Shown: positions 33,640 through 44,505 of the stretch, piece after piece
How the letters are laid out: each line of letters starts with the position of its first letter
Position numbering within the stretch: position 1 is the stretch's first letter
Assembly (NCBI GenBank): GCA_016648135.1
Contig: JADDOH010003983.1
Span: forward strand, 111,755-175,754
Source: Agrypnia vestita
Lineage: Eukaryota; Arthropoda; Insecta; Trichoptera; Phryganeidae
Direction of reading: 5' to 3'
DNA length: 64,000 nucleotides
Notes under the pieces: generated by a model
The model's database searches: none
The model's input: only the letters and a program-made list of their open reading frames with translations
Told to the model about the DNA's origin: nothing
Made by a program: the position numbers and the translations under genes

Positions 33640-33968
33640 AGAAGATAAGTCAGAAATTTCGAAAAAATGCAAACTTTGATGTAGCTTATCTCCATAACTA
33701 TTACTATTAGGACGTTGTTGCTTGAACATTTTCGAAACGAATTTTCCTGTAAATTATTGTGGACTAGCCCTATAACACCCCATGTACGGGGTGTCTTGTA
33801 GCTAATAGCAAAAACTTCAGGAGTCTTCTTCCTTCAATTTTGAATAGAAAATTTTCTTTACACTTTGTTGAAATGTCAACAATAAAGGAGGTTAGCGACA
33901 TGAAAGTTTGTATTTTTTTTTTATATTTCAGATTTATCTTTTGTAAAAAGTTGGACCATCACGAAAGT
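33640..33968. repeat. Repeat family E, inverted pair
   Basis: Forward half: AATGCAAACTTTGATGTAGC, TTATCTCCATAACTATTA. Reverse half: CTTCAATTTTGAATAGAAAA, TTTACACTTTGTTGAAATGT, then AGCGACATGAAAGTTTGTAT and GTTGGACCATCACGAAAGTA. A foldback arrangement like the 9.5 kb copy. Confidence 0.6.
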
Positions 33969-33969
33969 A

Positions 33970-34237
33970 ATGTATTATGTGGTTAAGAAAATATATTGGG
34001 CGAATGTTGAAGGCAGCAGGAGTAGAGGGCATCCGCGAAAGACCTGGCATAATCAGATACTACAAGTATTAGAAGATGGCCTTGTTAAAAGCCTCAATAA
34101 CCTTAAAGTTTGCATGAGAAGATGTATGAATGTAGCCGAAGCAAAAGTGGTGTGCCAAGATAGAAGAATATGACATTCTATCCTCTCTGCCTACCCCTGC
34201 GGGGAAACTGCGTGATGGTTAGTTAGTTACTTAGTTA
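33970..34237 (+). pseudogene. LINE 3' fragment, TTAG-tail family (copy 4)
   Basis: An open frame of 67 codons reads SRGHPRKTWHNQILQVLEDG, NLKVCMRRCMNVAEAKVVCQ, DRRI, then a TGA replaces the Trp of RVWRSILSAYP; the DNA for SILSAYPC continues. After CGGGGAAACTGCGTGATGG comes TTAGTTAGTTACTTAGTTAA, a clear (TTAG)n tail. 5'-truncated, dead. Confidence 0.75.
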
Positions 34238-35555
34238 AGAATTTTTTTAAACGAATAAAGAAGAAATTAAATGTACACTACATTAAACACAATTAAACCA
34301 TAAATATGTAATTATATAAAAGTGTAAGTCCTTTTCGAAGCACAAGAGTTAGTCTCTTTTTAGAGTGGTACAGCGATAAATATTTATGTGTCCTAATAGT
34401 TTAAAAGACCAAAAAAAACAATTTTAATAAAACTATTTTTAATATTAAATAAATAAAAATAAATAACAATATATTTTCACCACTAAAACTTAGTTTCACT
34501 CTAAATATTACCGTAGCTGCGCGGCGGTCAACATTGGTCGCGAGGCACCCACTAAACTACCTATTTATTATATTTTATTTTCGACACAAATAATTGACAT
34601 AATTAAATTTTTATTGCGTAAAAAAACACAACACTCATATCATATCGATATGCAATAATAAACATGAAAGTAGGCGCCACTACACCCAAACAATGATTGT
34701 ATGTCTGTAATACCCGACATATGTGTCATTGAATTTCGCTGTTAAATCGATAAGACACGAATAATTCCTTTGAAATCATTGTTTTAATATTGATTGTGAA
34801 TATATGGCACGCTTAATAATCTTTCATAAAGAACCATCAACGGTATGCTTATGTTAGTACTTGTCAATCCCTGAATTTAAATTAAATAAATCTCAATATT
34901 GTCTACATGTGGTGAGATTTTGAACCGGTGATTTCTGAGTTTCAAGATTTTGAAACTCAGAAATCGGATTAAGATTGGTAGAAGCATACAAAAACTTAAA
35001 AACATATAAACTCGACGTTCGATTCATATTTATTTATTTATTTGTAGGGTGCAAGATGTTTAGATCACTCAATAATCCTTCATGGTGTAAAATCGTGGGC
35101 TTTAAAGGCCAAAGAAAGTCAGGATCGATTGATCGATATTGGAGACACATGTGTGTATATCATGGACAGCAAGACGCATAAGTATTACAAGAAATCAAAA
35201 TCAAGAAGAATTTGAGACGATTCCTCCAATTTTTTGGACATCTTGCGGAATAATCCAAGATGATGGTCCCGTTATTCATACAATGAAAATAAGTATTTCA
35301 CTATATAATTTAACGTCCTGTTAATTTAATCTAACTAAAATAATCGTAATCTAAATTAAACAAACCAAACCTAATAACCTAACCTAACCTCATATATTGC
35401 CTATGAAATGTCAAAATATGCAGTGCATTTTTCGGAACTTTAAAGTGTAATATCTTATTTAATACATACTTACTATTTAAACGTAAATTATCTTTCATTT
35501 TGTTATTAGCACATTCAATAATATAGTAAAATACTTATTTTCGTTGTATATGCAA
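34238..35555. other. No gene seen; short telomere-like CCTAA run
   Basis: AT-rich. TAACCTAACCTAACCTC at about 35.375-35.392 kb is three units of the insect telomere repeat complement; too short to mean more than coincidence or a scar. Confidence 0.35.
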
Positions 35556-35850
35556 TGGTACCATGATTTTGGATTTAGCCCATCTTGCCAGAAGAGAAGG
35601 TAGCTTGGAGAAGCTTGTTGTGATGGGCTACGTCGAGGGTCAAGAGGAAGAGGAAGATCCGCCACTCATTGGACCGAACAAGTCGAAAAAGCTGCAGCCA
35701 TTTTCCTGGTGACGGTGCAAAGATCTGCATGATGTCGGGAAAGCTGGAGGAGAACAGTCGAGAGGGCGGGAGGTCTGGAGATCGCTATCCTCAGTCACGC
35801 GGGAACGACTGATGAGGGAGATTCAAATTTACCCAACTGACGGGCAGAAC
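35556..35850 (+). pseudogene. LINE reverse-transcriptase C-terminal fragment, GC-rich
   Basis: Broken frames give RGRGRSATHWTEQVEKAAAI and later VERAGGLEIA / EVWRSLSSVTRERL, matching the common LINE ending RRRGRP..RW.D.V.K..G...W..LGEAYV. At least two frameshifts and several stops are needed. It is GC-rich compared with its AT-rich surroundings and differs from the other LINE families here. Confidence 0.55.
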
Positions 35851-37449
35851 ATCAATGGCCGATGGACTGCCATTTGAAGTGAAGTGGGGCCCGACACGGC
35901 GAATCTCAGAAACGTGATGTTTAAAGGGTGAACCACGAAGCCAAGTGTTGCCTGCGATAATGAGAGAGGGTTTCAGAGATCTCAGAGGGTCGAATCTAAA
36001 AACTCATCCGAGAATACATTTACTGCATGGTACTGATACCGACGTTCACAGCCAAATTACGAGATTGGAGCAATATCGGGGTTCAATTTTGAGGCCACAG
36101 GGGTATTTTTTTGGGAAATTCTTAAATTCTTTAAAACTAGCCCGTGGAGATGAAATTCTTCACGGAAGTCATGATAATTGAGTCATCCATATCCACCAAT
36201 GGATTTATTACCACTGTTGGTTATACCGGTCTAAATAAAGCACACATGTCTTAATGTTAGTGTCCAAAACACGAATGAAAAATGTCACTACACTCATTTT
36301 TTAAAATATTATTATGAAATATAAACGTCAGGGATAGTCTCTCAAAATTCCGCCCCTGGGATAAATTAGAATCACTGGGCGGTTCATATTTCTTTAAAAT
36401 AATTTCAGTCGGTCTTTGGCCGTGGTACGTACGTGCTGCATTTTTGTCATTCTATCTCGCATATTTAATGAAAATTGTTTATTTTCTTTTACACTTAATT
36501 AAACTTTTTAATGCATACACAATGAGTTATTTTGTCTTTCAGTATTAAAGAGTTAAGGTTGTTATTACGGTCGTTTTTCTTTTACCTTTACCTCCGCGAA
36601 AACAGGTCGTCCTCTTGATGACGTTAAATAAGAATTCAACGAAACGTCGAGAATCGTCTCTCGGAAAAACATACGGTTCGTATAAAATATCCGCAACCAG
36701 TTATAGTTAAATTGTCTTTCAGTAGTTCCCCGCATCATCAGGTGTAATTACACCTGTGTGACAAATTGACTCCACGTGCATGTATTACAATGTTTAATTT
36801 AGTGTAAAATAAAGTAATCATGTTTATTTTACTTACAGAGAATATTAATATTTTTTGATTTTTTTTTTGAACCACAACGCATTGATAGCTTAGCTTTTAA
36901 ATGTGTAATTTTTATTTGATTATTATTTCGCACGAAGCATAACGGCCACTGGACATCATCTGTATTTTCTTTTTCTTAATAATTTCGAAGGCACTGGCCT
37001 TGGACGCGATGCGGCCACCGCAGCTGCATGCAGGGCCTAACAATGGCAATCGGTGATAGCCCATTGTGTTCTGCTAGCAATTTATGCAATTTTAAAAGCC
37101 TTTCAATTAATCAAAATCCTAATACGAGATAAGCTGCACTTACAACACTTTTATTGATGTTTTAACTGCTGAGCATGTTTTCAAATTCGAGAATAAACAC
37201 CCCTGGATACGTCGTAAGACTTGAGAATGAATTGTTCTTCCTACACAAAATAGTTTTCTTCACTCATTCATTAAAATACACAAAAGATCATTACAGATAA
37301 GCGAGGATCGGATAGACTAACAGCATTGTATTCATTATACATCAAAATTATTATTAAAAACCAGCTACAACCTGTCAAAATGACGTACTTTAACATGTTT
37401 TGAATTTCAGTTTTACACGAGTTAGCAGTTATTATTTCCAAGCGGTATA
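35851..37449. other. No gene seen
   Basis: Single-copy DNA. 35.88-36.18 kb is GC-richer with a 78-codon open frame lacking any recognisable domain; 36.99-37.07 kb (GACGCGATGCGGCCACCGCA) is another GC patch. No gene or element supported. Confidence 0.3.
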
Positions 37450-37451
37450 TA

Positions 37452-38567
37452 TTAGGTCCTTACATATGAAATTGATGTTTTGCCGTACTGGCAAATTTGA
37501 TCTCAAATATCTTCTCTTTGGTTAGGAATTCCAAATCCAAATTTATACAGCTATTTACTCATGTATTTGTGTTTTGAAAATTATAATTCATTTGTTTTTT
37601 CCTCAATTGTTTTTTTCTTTGCGAGACTCAGTTTACAAAATGAAAAACTTGAAATATCGCGTTATTTACGAGTACGAGTTCCACCGTGGCACCAGTGCTG
37701 CAGAAACGGCTCGAAGGATTAATGATGTGTATGGCGACGGTGCCGCAAAAGAAAACACAGTGCGTTTTTGGTTCCAACGTTTTCGTTCTGGAAATTTCGA
37801 CCTGCAGAACAAGCCCCGTGGACGGCCGGAGACCAAAGTTGATAATGAAGACTTGAAGGCTATTGTGGAAGCGGAATCCATCGCAAACCACATCCGAGTT
37901 AGCTACAGGCTGCGGTGTTAGTGATAAAACTGTTTTAATCCACTTGAAGCAAATTGGTAAGGTGAAAAAGCTTGAAAGGTGGGTACCTCACGAAGTGAGT
38001 GAAGCAAATCAACAAACGCGCGTTGACTGCTGCGTTGCATTACTCAACCGGCACAATAATGAAGGGATTTTAAATCTTAAATCTGGCCAGACGATTACAG
38101 CAGATGTCTATTGTCAGCAACTGCAAACCATGATGGAAAAGAAAGCTGCTAAACAACCGAGGCTGGTTAATCGCTCTAGGCCACTTCTGCTTCATGATAA
38201 CGCTAGACCACACACTGCACAACAGACGGCTACCAAATTAGAGGAGCTTCAATTGGAATGTCTAAGACATCCACCGTACTCTCCGGACCTTGCCCCAACA
38301 GATTACCATTTTTTTCGAAATTTGGATAACTTCTTGCAAAGGAAAAAATTCAACTCCGATGGGGCAGTCCAAACCGCCTTCAAAGATTTTATTGATTCCC
38401 TTCCGAATGGTTTTTTTAGTAAAGGGATCGATGAACTACCTATGAGATGGCAAAAGTGCATAGATAGCAATGGTACATACTTTGATTAAATAAATATATT
38501 ATAATAAAAAAAAATCGACTTTATGTTCCTCCCATACTAAACGTCAATTTCATATGTAAGGACCTAA
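37452..38567 (+). mobile_element. Mariner element, deleted copy (cecropia-type)
   Basis: Perfect TIRs TTAGGTCCTTACATATGAAA (left) and its inverse ending at 38567, with TA target duplications at 37450-37451 and 38568-38569. 1116 bp, shorter than the roughly 1.3 kb of intact relatives. The transposase inside is frameshifted and lacks a central block. Structure, ends and protein all agree on mariner. Confidence 0.95.
37640..38489 (+). pseudogene. Mariner transposase, frameshifted and internally deleted
   Basis: The N-terminal DNA-binding part starts MKNLKYRVIYEYEFHRGTSA at 37640, with the helix-turn-helix region FRSGNFDLQNKPRGRP. At about 37873-37876 an extra base (GCGGAATCC) shifts the frame to that of 37863-38489, which continues PSQTTSELATGCGVSDKTVL and ERWVPHEVSEANQQTRVDCC. 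At about 38076 NEGILN runs straight into LKSGQTITADVY: the block carrying the first catalytic Asp (TCDE-type motif in the family) is missing, judging from family structure. HDNARPH and APTDYHFF are kept, with 34 residues between their Asp residues, i.e. the D34D half of the triad. Such a protein could not catalyse transposition. It ends KCIDSNGTYFD. Confidence 0.93.
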
Positions 38568-38569
38568 TA

Positions 38570-38925
38570 AATCAAAACACATATGTACCTGCATACACAA
38601 TTCTCTTCTAAAATGTAAACAAGATATTTTTTAAATCAACACACATTACAATATAAATGAACTCACCATTTCTGTTGATCCAAATGACCTATGATCACTA
38701 ATTGCTGAAATTCTACATGGTTTTCAGTTTTTCACAAAATGCCAATTAAGATAAAACTCACACAACAAATAAAATCATTTCACTTCTGTTCTCTTGGCAC
38801 GTTGAAGCGTAAAAAATATATAAATAAATAAAGTATCGCGAAATCGTAGTAGGCATGTATGTGTTAACGTGTAAACAGCGCCATGGAATAGCGTTAGTGA
38901 CGGACATTGTTACAATGAGGAAAAT
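38570..38925. other. No gene seen
   Basis: AT-rich spacer. GTATTTTG (38926-38933) at its right is a target duplication of the next MITE. Confidence 0.35.
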
Positions 38926-38933
38926 GTATTTTG

Positions 38934-39088
38934 CAGGCGCGTGCAGTGCAGAGTAACATCGATGCGTAAGTAAACATATATTTTGGAGAAAATAAATCGA
39001 AATAAAAATACTAAAAAAATGATAAATATTGTGCGAGATATATTAAAACCTTAAAGTCGTGCTTCAGTGTTCTCACTGCACGCTCCTG
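38934..39088. mobile_element. hAT-type MITE, CAGGGGCGTGCAGTGAGAA family (copy 1)
   Basis: Ends CAGGCGCGTGCAGTG and CACTGCACGCTCCTG, flanked by GTATTTTG (38926-38933) and GTGTTTTG (39089-39096), 7 of 8 matching. 155 bp with an AT-rich core. Same ends as 58744-58965. It sits immediately upstream of the GC-rich promoter region. Confidence 0.8.
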
Positions 39089-39099
39089 GTGTTTTGATA

Positions 39100-39960
39100 A
39101 TATCAAATAAAACGTGAAATTGAAGTTGCAAAGCGGTGCGAGCGCGTTATTTGTAAACATTGTAAAAAAAATTGTGCAACTCACCGATCGCCATCCCGAG
39201 TTCCGTTGTCGTGCTTCGTATCGCTGGACCGGGCAGCATCAGCAGGAGAGAGATCGGCGATTTAACCCCTCCGCCCTCTTGTCACAAGGAGCGATGTCCG
39301 TCACCAGAAGTGGTGCCTGTCGCGGTCCTCCGCAGCCCTCCACTAATTACGGCGACGCAGGAGTGCACCACATCCGAAAACCGCGGAACTCGATCCGCGC
39401 AAACTGCACTCGCGAACTGCGACGGACGCCGAAACGCATCGTCGCCCTGCGGCGCGGGACGCCGCGGCCTCTTCGTTATTAGCACTGCGATAATTAACGC
39501 GGCCGACCAACCACCGGGCCCGTGTGGAGCCAAACTTTAGCCGGTGTTATATATAAAATGGCAGCGGGCGACGCGCACCACGGCGCCAACGTTCGCAAGA
39601 ATACTGACTCGTTTGCCGCTCGCTCGAAGCTCGCCGACGAGGCGATGAGCCACGCGCGAGGTGGTAAACAGCGAGCAAATTATCTCAACGAGTAACAAAG
39701 CGCGACCCATTTGTACTAAACGCGTTTCAATACGCGACGTTTGAAATTATTTTTTTATTAACTGATTTAATACTGCACAGTTCTCATAAAATGCAGTTAG
39801 TTCACTGGTAGGACTGCGGTGTAACAAGTTTTCTCGCTAGCATATCAATGTTAGTAAAAAGTTCGACACTCGTGTGCGGAGTATTATGGATTTTTTAAAT
39901 ATTTTTTACTAAGTGCGCTGTTTTTGTGCGCGGGATTTTTGAGCTGTTTTCGGAATGCAG
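39100..39960 (+). promoter_or_regulatory. GC-rich promoter region of a host gene
   Basis: 39.17-39.70 kb is by far the most GC- and CpG-rich part of the window (for example GCCCTGCGGCGCGGGACGCC, GAAGCTCGCCGACGAGGCGA). It contains a TATA box TATATATAAAA at 39548-39558. About 400-450 bp downstream lies the start codon and splice donor of the exon at 39955-40048, so this is read as promoter plus 5' UTR. Open frames across the GC-rich part occur in several frames on both strands, as expected of stop-poor GC-rich DNA. Confidence 0.55.
39548..39558 (+). promoter_or_regulatory. TATA box
   Basis: TATATATAAAA within GC-rich DNA, followed about 25-30 bp later by a possible start region (CACCACGGCGCC). 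Placement relative to the downstream exon fits a + strand promoter; the transcription start is not proven. Confidence 0.45.
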
Positions 39961-40048
39961 TCTAAAGTTTCGTTGTGTGTTGGAAAGAAAAAAAATAGCC
40001 TCACTATTCTCCGAAAGATGGCAACAGAGAAGCTGCTCTCGGATATAG
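39955..40048 (+). CDS. Putative first coding exon of an unidentified host gene
   Basis: The exon ends at a consensus donor, ATAG|GTGAGT (40048/40049). Two in-frame ATGs precede it: 39955 (MQSKVSLCVGKK...) and 40018 (MATEKLLSDI). The second has the better context (AAAGATGGCA: A at -3, G at +4) and is preferred; it gives 10 codons plus one base, i.e. a phase-1 intron. The GC-rich TATA-containing region 5' and absence of repeats across the exon support a real gene start. No protein family could be recognised from so few residues. No second exon is certain in the following 24 kb, so the first intron would be long and filled with transposons. The alternative is a chance donor in a regulatory island. 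Confidence 0.45.
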
Positions 40049-40399
40049 GTGAGTGCTTTGGTCTTTTTATATTCCTCGACATCTCTCTTTTCTTTCCCTT
40101 CGGTGCTTTGGAGTACAGGTTATTCGGCGCGCGGTGTCACCTGGGCATTCGGCGGCGCGGAGTCACGAGACCGATGGCTTAGGCCCGCGTCGTTTAAAGG
40201 CAGCTGGAATGGAGTATCACCTTTTTTGAACTTTTTTAAGTAATTGAATTTGGCGGTGGGGGCGCAGAAAATGAACTTGACCGCTCGGATTTATAAAATA
40301 CACTGGGAATTAGAACAGTGATTTGGTGCACAAAAATATTACTTTTATAATTCTTTCGTAGGTATTTTATTGTTCATTCATTATATTTTTTTAGCATTT
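40049..40399. other. Start of the inferred intron
   Basis: GC-richer for the first 200 bp (GGCGCGCGGTGTCACCTGGG near 40.13 kb), then AT-rich. The open frames here simply read through the donor site. Confidence 0.35.
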
Positions 40400-40640
40400 A
40401 AAAGGGATTTAAATTTTGTTGGTGCGTCTGTCTGCCCCGTAACCTCGTGTAATGTCCGTAATTTGAATTTCTCAGCTAAAAAAACGAAGTTTAACGGCTG
40501 GAGATGGGGCTTAAACCCCGGGCCAGCAAACCGGAAGGCGGTAACGATAGCGATGTCGCTATCGCCAAGCCTGCATTGCCCATCTAAAATACAGTACAAA
40601 TAGGACTTAGCAAAGACGCGAACCATTCCATATTCTGCCC
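40400..40640 (-). repeat. Interspersed repeat family C (copy 2)
   Basis: TGCCCCGTAACCTCGTGTAA, TGTCCGTAATTTGAATTTCT, GGGCTTAAACCCCGGGCCAG, TTAGCAAAGACGCGAACCA, as at 7.93-8.20 kb. On the - strand there is a B-box-like GGTTTAAGCCC and A-box-like TGGCGATAGCG, suggesting a tRNA-derived SINE. A perfect short palindrome GCGATAGCGACATCGCTATCG... lies at about 40.54 kb. Confidence 0.55.
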
Positions 40641-41449
40641 AATCGCCAGGGTTTAGAATAGTACATTTGACTGCCGGCAGGGGAAATATAAAAAAAAGAA
40701 AAATTATTTTGATTGTCGTTATTACTATTTCATGGGTGTCGGCTATAAATAAGTAAATACTTATTCTTTAGGAATCGGCATGTAAAAGTACCGTCGTTTT
40801 TCACGGGTTACAGCTAGTTATCAATAAATCCTGTATTTACTTACTCGCATCTAATCTTTGTAAACAAAAAACTGTAATATTTTATGCAATAGGTAAAATA
40901 TATTCTTTTGATTTTATTTTGTATTTTAAGTACGATTGTAAGTAATGCAAAGATCTTCTATAAAATGCCAAAGAAAATAAGAAATTTTAAATAAGCTTCG
41001 CAAATATGTAATGTGTAAGTGAGATAGAATATAAATTAAAGAAATATTATAACGTAATGACACTGTGAACGTCAAAATGGATGGAATATAACTATTTTCT
41101 CTACTTCAGTTTAATTAAATATCATATACTTTACTACTCAAGTTTGGGAGTGACAGAACTCATCGACAGGTAAAATATTTTAGTATCAATATTCAAATAT
41201 AGAAAACAAGTCTTAGATGGAAATACAAATAAGTAATTAATTAGGTAGTTAGGTACTGACAAAAGAAGCAACTGTACTGGTGCAAAGTAGATGGGTGGTT
41301 GTAACGGAAATATTGAGAGGATAGGAGAAATGTAAGTTGATGTGATATTACCTAAGCAAAACTATTACCCTATTTAAAAAAAAAATATATTACTAAGCTA
41401 TCAAAATTATTCATATTATTACCTTTACGCGTGACGGGTTGGAGAAGTT
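40641..41449. other. No gene seen; short family L fragment at 41.12-41.17 kb
   Basis: AT-rich. ACTCAAGTTTGGGAGTGACA and CATCGACAGGTAAAA match one arm of the hairpin at 55.07-55.27 kb. Confidence 0.4.
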
Positions 41450-41455
41450 TAATGG

Positions 41456-41601
41456 TACAGTAGCCGGCAAACATCTTGAAATCTTTCGGCGTAGTGGGGG
41501 GAAGTTTACTCATGTACCATTCCACCAACGAGACCCAAATTTTGTCTTCTGCGCATTCCCCCATTACGCCAAAATTTTTCGAGAAGTTTGCCGGCAAATA
41601 T
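41456..41601. repeat. Small hairpin MITE, GCCGGCAAACTTCTTGAAA type
   Basis: The left arm GCCGGCAAACATCTTGAAAT, CTTTCGGCGTAGTGGGGGG is mirrored by CCCCCATTACGCCAAAATTT, TTCGAGAAGTTTGCCGGC. The arms are about 45 bp. GCCGGCAAACTTCTTGAAAA also occurs inside the hAT MITE at 62.97 kb. Confidence 0.65.
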
Positions 41602-42311
41602 GATTATTTTCCATGAAATTCGCGAATTCAGAAAAGTTATTACTAGTTAACAACATTGATGCTTTTTTAGTGTAATGTTGAGATTTCTAGAAATATATCG
41701 GATTTATTTACTATTACAATCTCCGTTTTATTTAAATAATCTATTTTAGACTGTTAATTGAGGAGTAACGCGCCAAAATTATTATTAGTATAATACGCGT
41801 ATAATTTAAATTCTAGTGATAAAATATACAATATTTAATTAAAATCAAGAAGTGATTACATAGTTATATTCCATCCATTTTAATGATCATCATAAATAGT
41901 CCTTACAATGTTAACGTCAAATCCATTAGTAATATAATGTTGTGTTTGTATTAGAGCATACGTATTTATTTACGTGTCCACTATATTAACATTAATGTAT
42001 AAAAATATATATAAATAATAAATAAAAACTATATACAAAAAAAAACATAAATAAAAAAAAAACCTCTCCAGCACAAGATTAAGTTTACTTTAAGAGACAT
42101 GCAGTGATATAAGTTACATATTTTATATTTTTAATAGACTAGAAAAAAAATCAATATACTCTGCAATATTAATTCAATAAATCAATATAAAAAAATAAAA
42201 ATATATATAATATATTATATAGGGACGGACATTCAGGAACATGGCCTAGGGCTAGTCGAGTGAAATCATCCAAAATTTAATATACTACAATTAATAATTT
42301 ATCCTATATTC
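41602..42311. other. Very AT-rich stretch, no gene seen
   Basis: Long A-rich and (AT)n-like runs (41.99-42.22 kb). No coding, repeat or RNA signal supported. Confidence 0.4.
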
Positions 42312-43307
42312 GGCCGTATTCCGAAAATAGCAATATTAGATCTTAAGATCTTAATTAACACTTAAAAGACGAGAATAAAAATAAAAAATAAACGAGACGA
42401 AAGTATACGTCTGTGGTGTGGTCTGAGGAAGAAAGAAGTAGGTATATAACGGTTATCCGTCAAACGTCAAAAATAAATGCGAGCCCAACGATATTTCTCT
42501 TTTCTATGGTCCAACGAAGAAAGAAATTAATCTATTTTCTAATTCTAAAGGCATTGCAGACATCGGACACGATGAATAAAGGTATTTACTTTGAGAGAGA
42601 TACGTGAAAATGTACAAGTCTCCTTATTTAAGTACGATGAACACCGAACACCGACGTGTAGGTACCTAGGTCTCGTTTATTTTATTTTTTTATTTTCTTT
42701 AGGATAAAGATCTTAACTAACTAACTAACTAACCATCACGTCGCTTCTCCGCAGGGGTAGGCAGAGAGGATTGAACGCCACACTCTTCTATCCTGGCACA
42801 CCACTTTTGCTTCGGCTACATTCATACATCTTCTCATACACGTTCTACGGTTATTGCGGCTTTTAACAGGGCCATCCTCAAATACTTGTAGTACCTAATC
42901 GTGCCAGGTCTTTCGCGGACGCCCTCTATTCCTGTTGCCTTCTACACTCGCCTCATATATTTTCTTAACCATCCTTTCCTCGTTCATACGTTCCACATGA
43001 CCAAACCATCTCAGCACTCTTTTCTTTATTCTATCTACCACACAACAGCCAGCATTGCATTCACTTCTAATTTGTTCATTCCTCACTCTATCGACCTAAG
43101 ATTTTCCGCACAAGCGTCTTAGTGACCGCATTTCCACCGCATTCAATCTACTTTCATTCCTCTTTTGCCAATTCCAGGCTTCACTTCCTTACATAAGGGT
43201 TGACACTAAAACGCCATTATGTACCGCTAGTCTTGCTTCCGTTGACAAATTCTTATTAGCCACAAAGATCTTAAGAACCCAATATTTCTTTTTTTCGGAA
43301 TACGGCC
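42312..43307. mobile_element. TIR element carrying a LINE insertion
   Basis: Left end GGCCGTATTCCGAAAATAGC, AATATTAGATCTTAAGATCT; right end is the inverse, AGATCTTAAGAACCCAATAT, TTTTTTTCGGAATACGGCC. The arms are about 45 bp. Nearly 600 bp of its inside is a TTAG-tail LINE (42716-43262). No transposase is present and no target duplication could be fixed, so the superfamily is open. Confidence 0.6.
42716..43262 (-). pseudogene. LINE 3' fragment, TTAG-tail family (copy 5, longest)
   Basis: (TAAC)n at 42716-42733 is the complement of the (TTAG)n tail. Reading inward on the - strand: RVWRSILSAYP-type codons (one shifted), KVVCQDRRVW, MNVAEAK, then GRPRKTWHD, NEERMVKKIYEASVEGNRNR, VLRWFGHVERM and MRNEQIRSECNAGCCVVDRI. 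Farther in, GNGGSLNAEILRR- and SMERSLTLMYGSEAW-like codons occur (AAGCCTGGAATTGGCAAAAG region), the part of LINE RT tails before the zinc-knuckle-like end. It is the longest copy and best for a family consensus; several frameshifts. Confidence 0.75.
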
Positions 43308-43845
43308 TAATATATTATCATAATTTAAGCTTTTAACCAATAAAAAATATGTATACTTCCTATTAATCTGTGGGAATTAGGAATAAAGATCGGTGCACGT
43401 CATCTGGTATTTCAGCTCTGAATGCAAAATAAAAAAGACAACGAATGATAGGCCGCTCCGTGTTTCTCACTCACTCTGTACTTTTTGCGAACTTCGAGAC
43501 AAAGATTTCTTCCGAATATACACACCCTAACGGAAAGAAAGAGTCGACCAGTATAGAAATAAACAATGGGTAAGGTAAATTTCATTAATGTTTAATACCT
43601 ACCTTGCAAGGTGCACGCTGATGACTCACTCTATTCCAGAGAATGAAACAGTTTCCTTATTCAAATCAGAAACCACCACGTCTTCCACGACACCCTCGTA
43701 ATAGTAATGACGAGCTACGAATAAATATAATAAATAATTTAATAAATATAATCTATCGCTCCCTTGTACAATTTTTGTAATTAAAATTACAGAGAAATTA
43801 AATTATTTAAATAGGAATAAAAATTCTAGATTTTTCTTATCATAT
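43308..43845. other. No gene seen
   Basis: AT-rich to the right; 43.43-43.50 kb has a GC-richer patch with TTCTCACTCACTCTGTACTT. Nothing supported. Confidence 0.3.
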
Positions 43846-44017
43846 CATTTCTGTTTGTTTAAATTTTTTATTCTTTCTTTCTATATAATTGATATGCCTT
43901 AGTATATCATAAATATTTATCATTACTGACATATTTCTGTTTGTTTAAATTTTTTACTCTTTCTTTCTATATAATTAATATGCCTTAGTATATCATAAAT
44001 ATTTAACATTACTGAAA
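43846..44017. repeat. Tandem duplication, 86-bp unit x2
   Basis: CTGTTTGTTTAAATTTTTTA starts at 43851 and again at 43937, an 86-bp period. Both units run through TATGCCTTAGTATATCATAA and differ at only a few positions, so the duplication is recent. Confidence 0.85.
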
Positions 44018-44505
44018 TAATTCTAAATGTGGAGACCTGTAATTGGCCATCTATATTGTATCAATGTTTTCTATGCTTTTTTTTGTGCTGTTGGTCTTCC
44101 ATAAACATTAAATAAATAAATAAATAAATATTTTGGAAACAAACCATTCATTTTATATTAAAAAGTTTTTAAAAATTTTACATAATAATAGAACAGTAGA
44201 AAAATATATAAATAATAACATAGATAAAACATACATTTTTTTGCCTTTTTATCTAAACTTCTTTTTGAGTGGTGAATAAAATATCTCGTAAACTAATGCG
44301 CGGATTATGTTATAATTTTGCACTTCATATTTCATCTTACTAATAATAATGCAGCATTCTTTTTTTGATGAGATGGGCCGTTTGTTTAATATGAATCTTT
44401 AACCTAATTAATATCATTTTCAAACATTGGCCCAAAAAAAAAAGTATATTTCGGTATGCTTCGTAATAGATTTAACGTTATTTAAGAAGAAAATAATTAA
44501 CTTTT
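44018..44505. other. No gene seen
   Basis: AT-rich, with (AAAT)n at 44.11-44.13 kb. Confidence 0.3.

Noticed and set aside
35372..35392. Telomeric (CCTAA)n array
   Set aside because: Only three consecutive units; too short for a telomere-derived array.
36610..36660. TTGATGACGTT...AACGAAACGTC as another hammerhead
   Set aside because: The first core base is wrong (TTGATGA), stem II would be 3 bp with a long loop, and it lacks the ACATGT and flanks shared by the PLE-linked copies.
39114..39540. Overlapping open frames of 80-120 codons on both strands
   Set aside because: They lie in GC-rich, stop-poor promoter DNA, occur in three frames at once and have no recognisable domain.
40370..40626. 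Two opposite-strand open frames of about 80 codons
   Set aside because: They cover repeat family C, which is also present at 7.93-8.20 kb in non-coding form.
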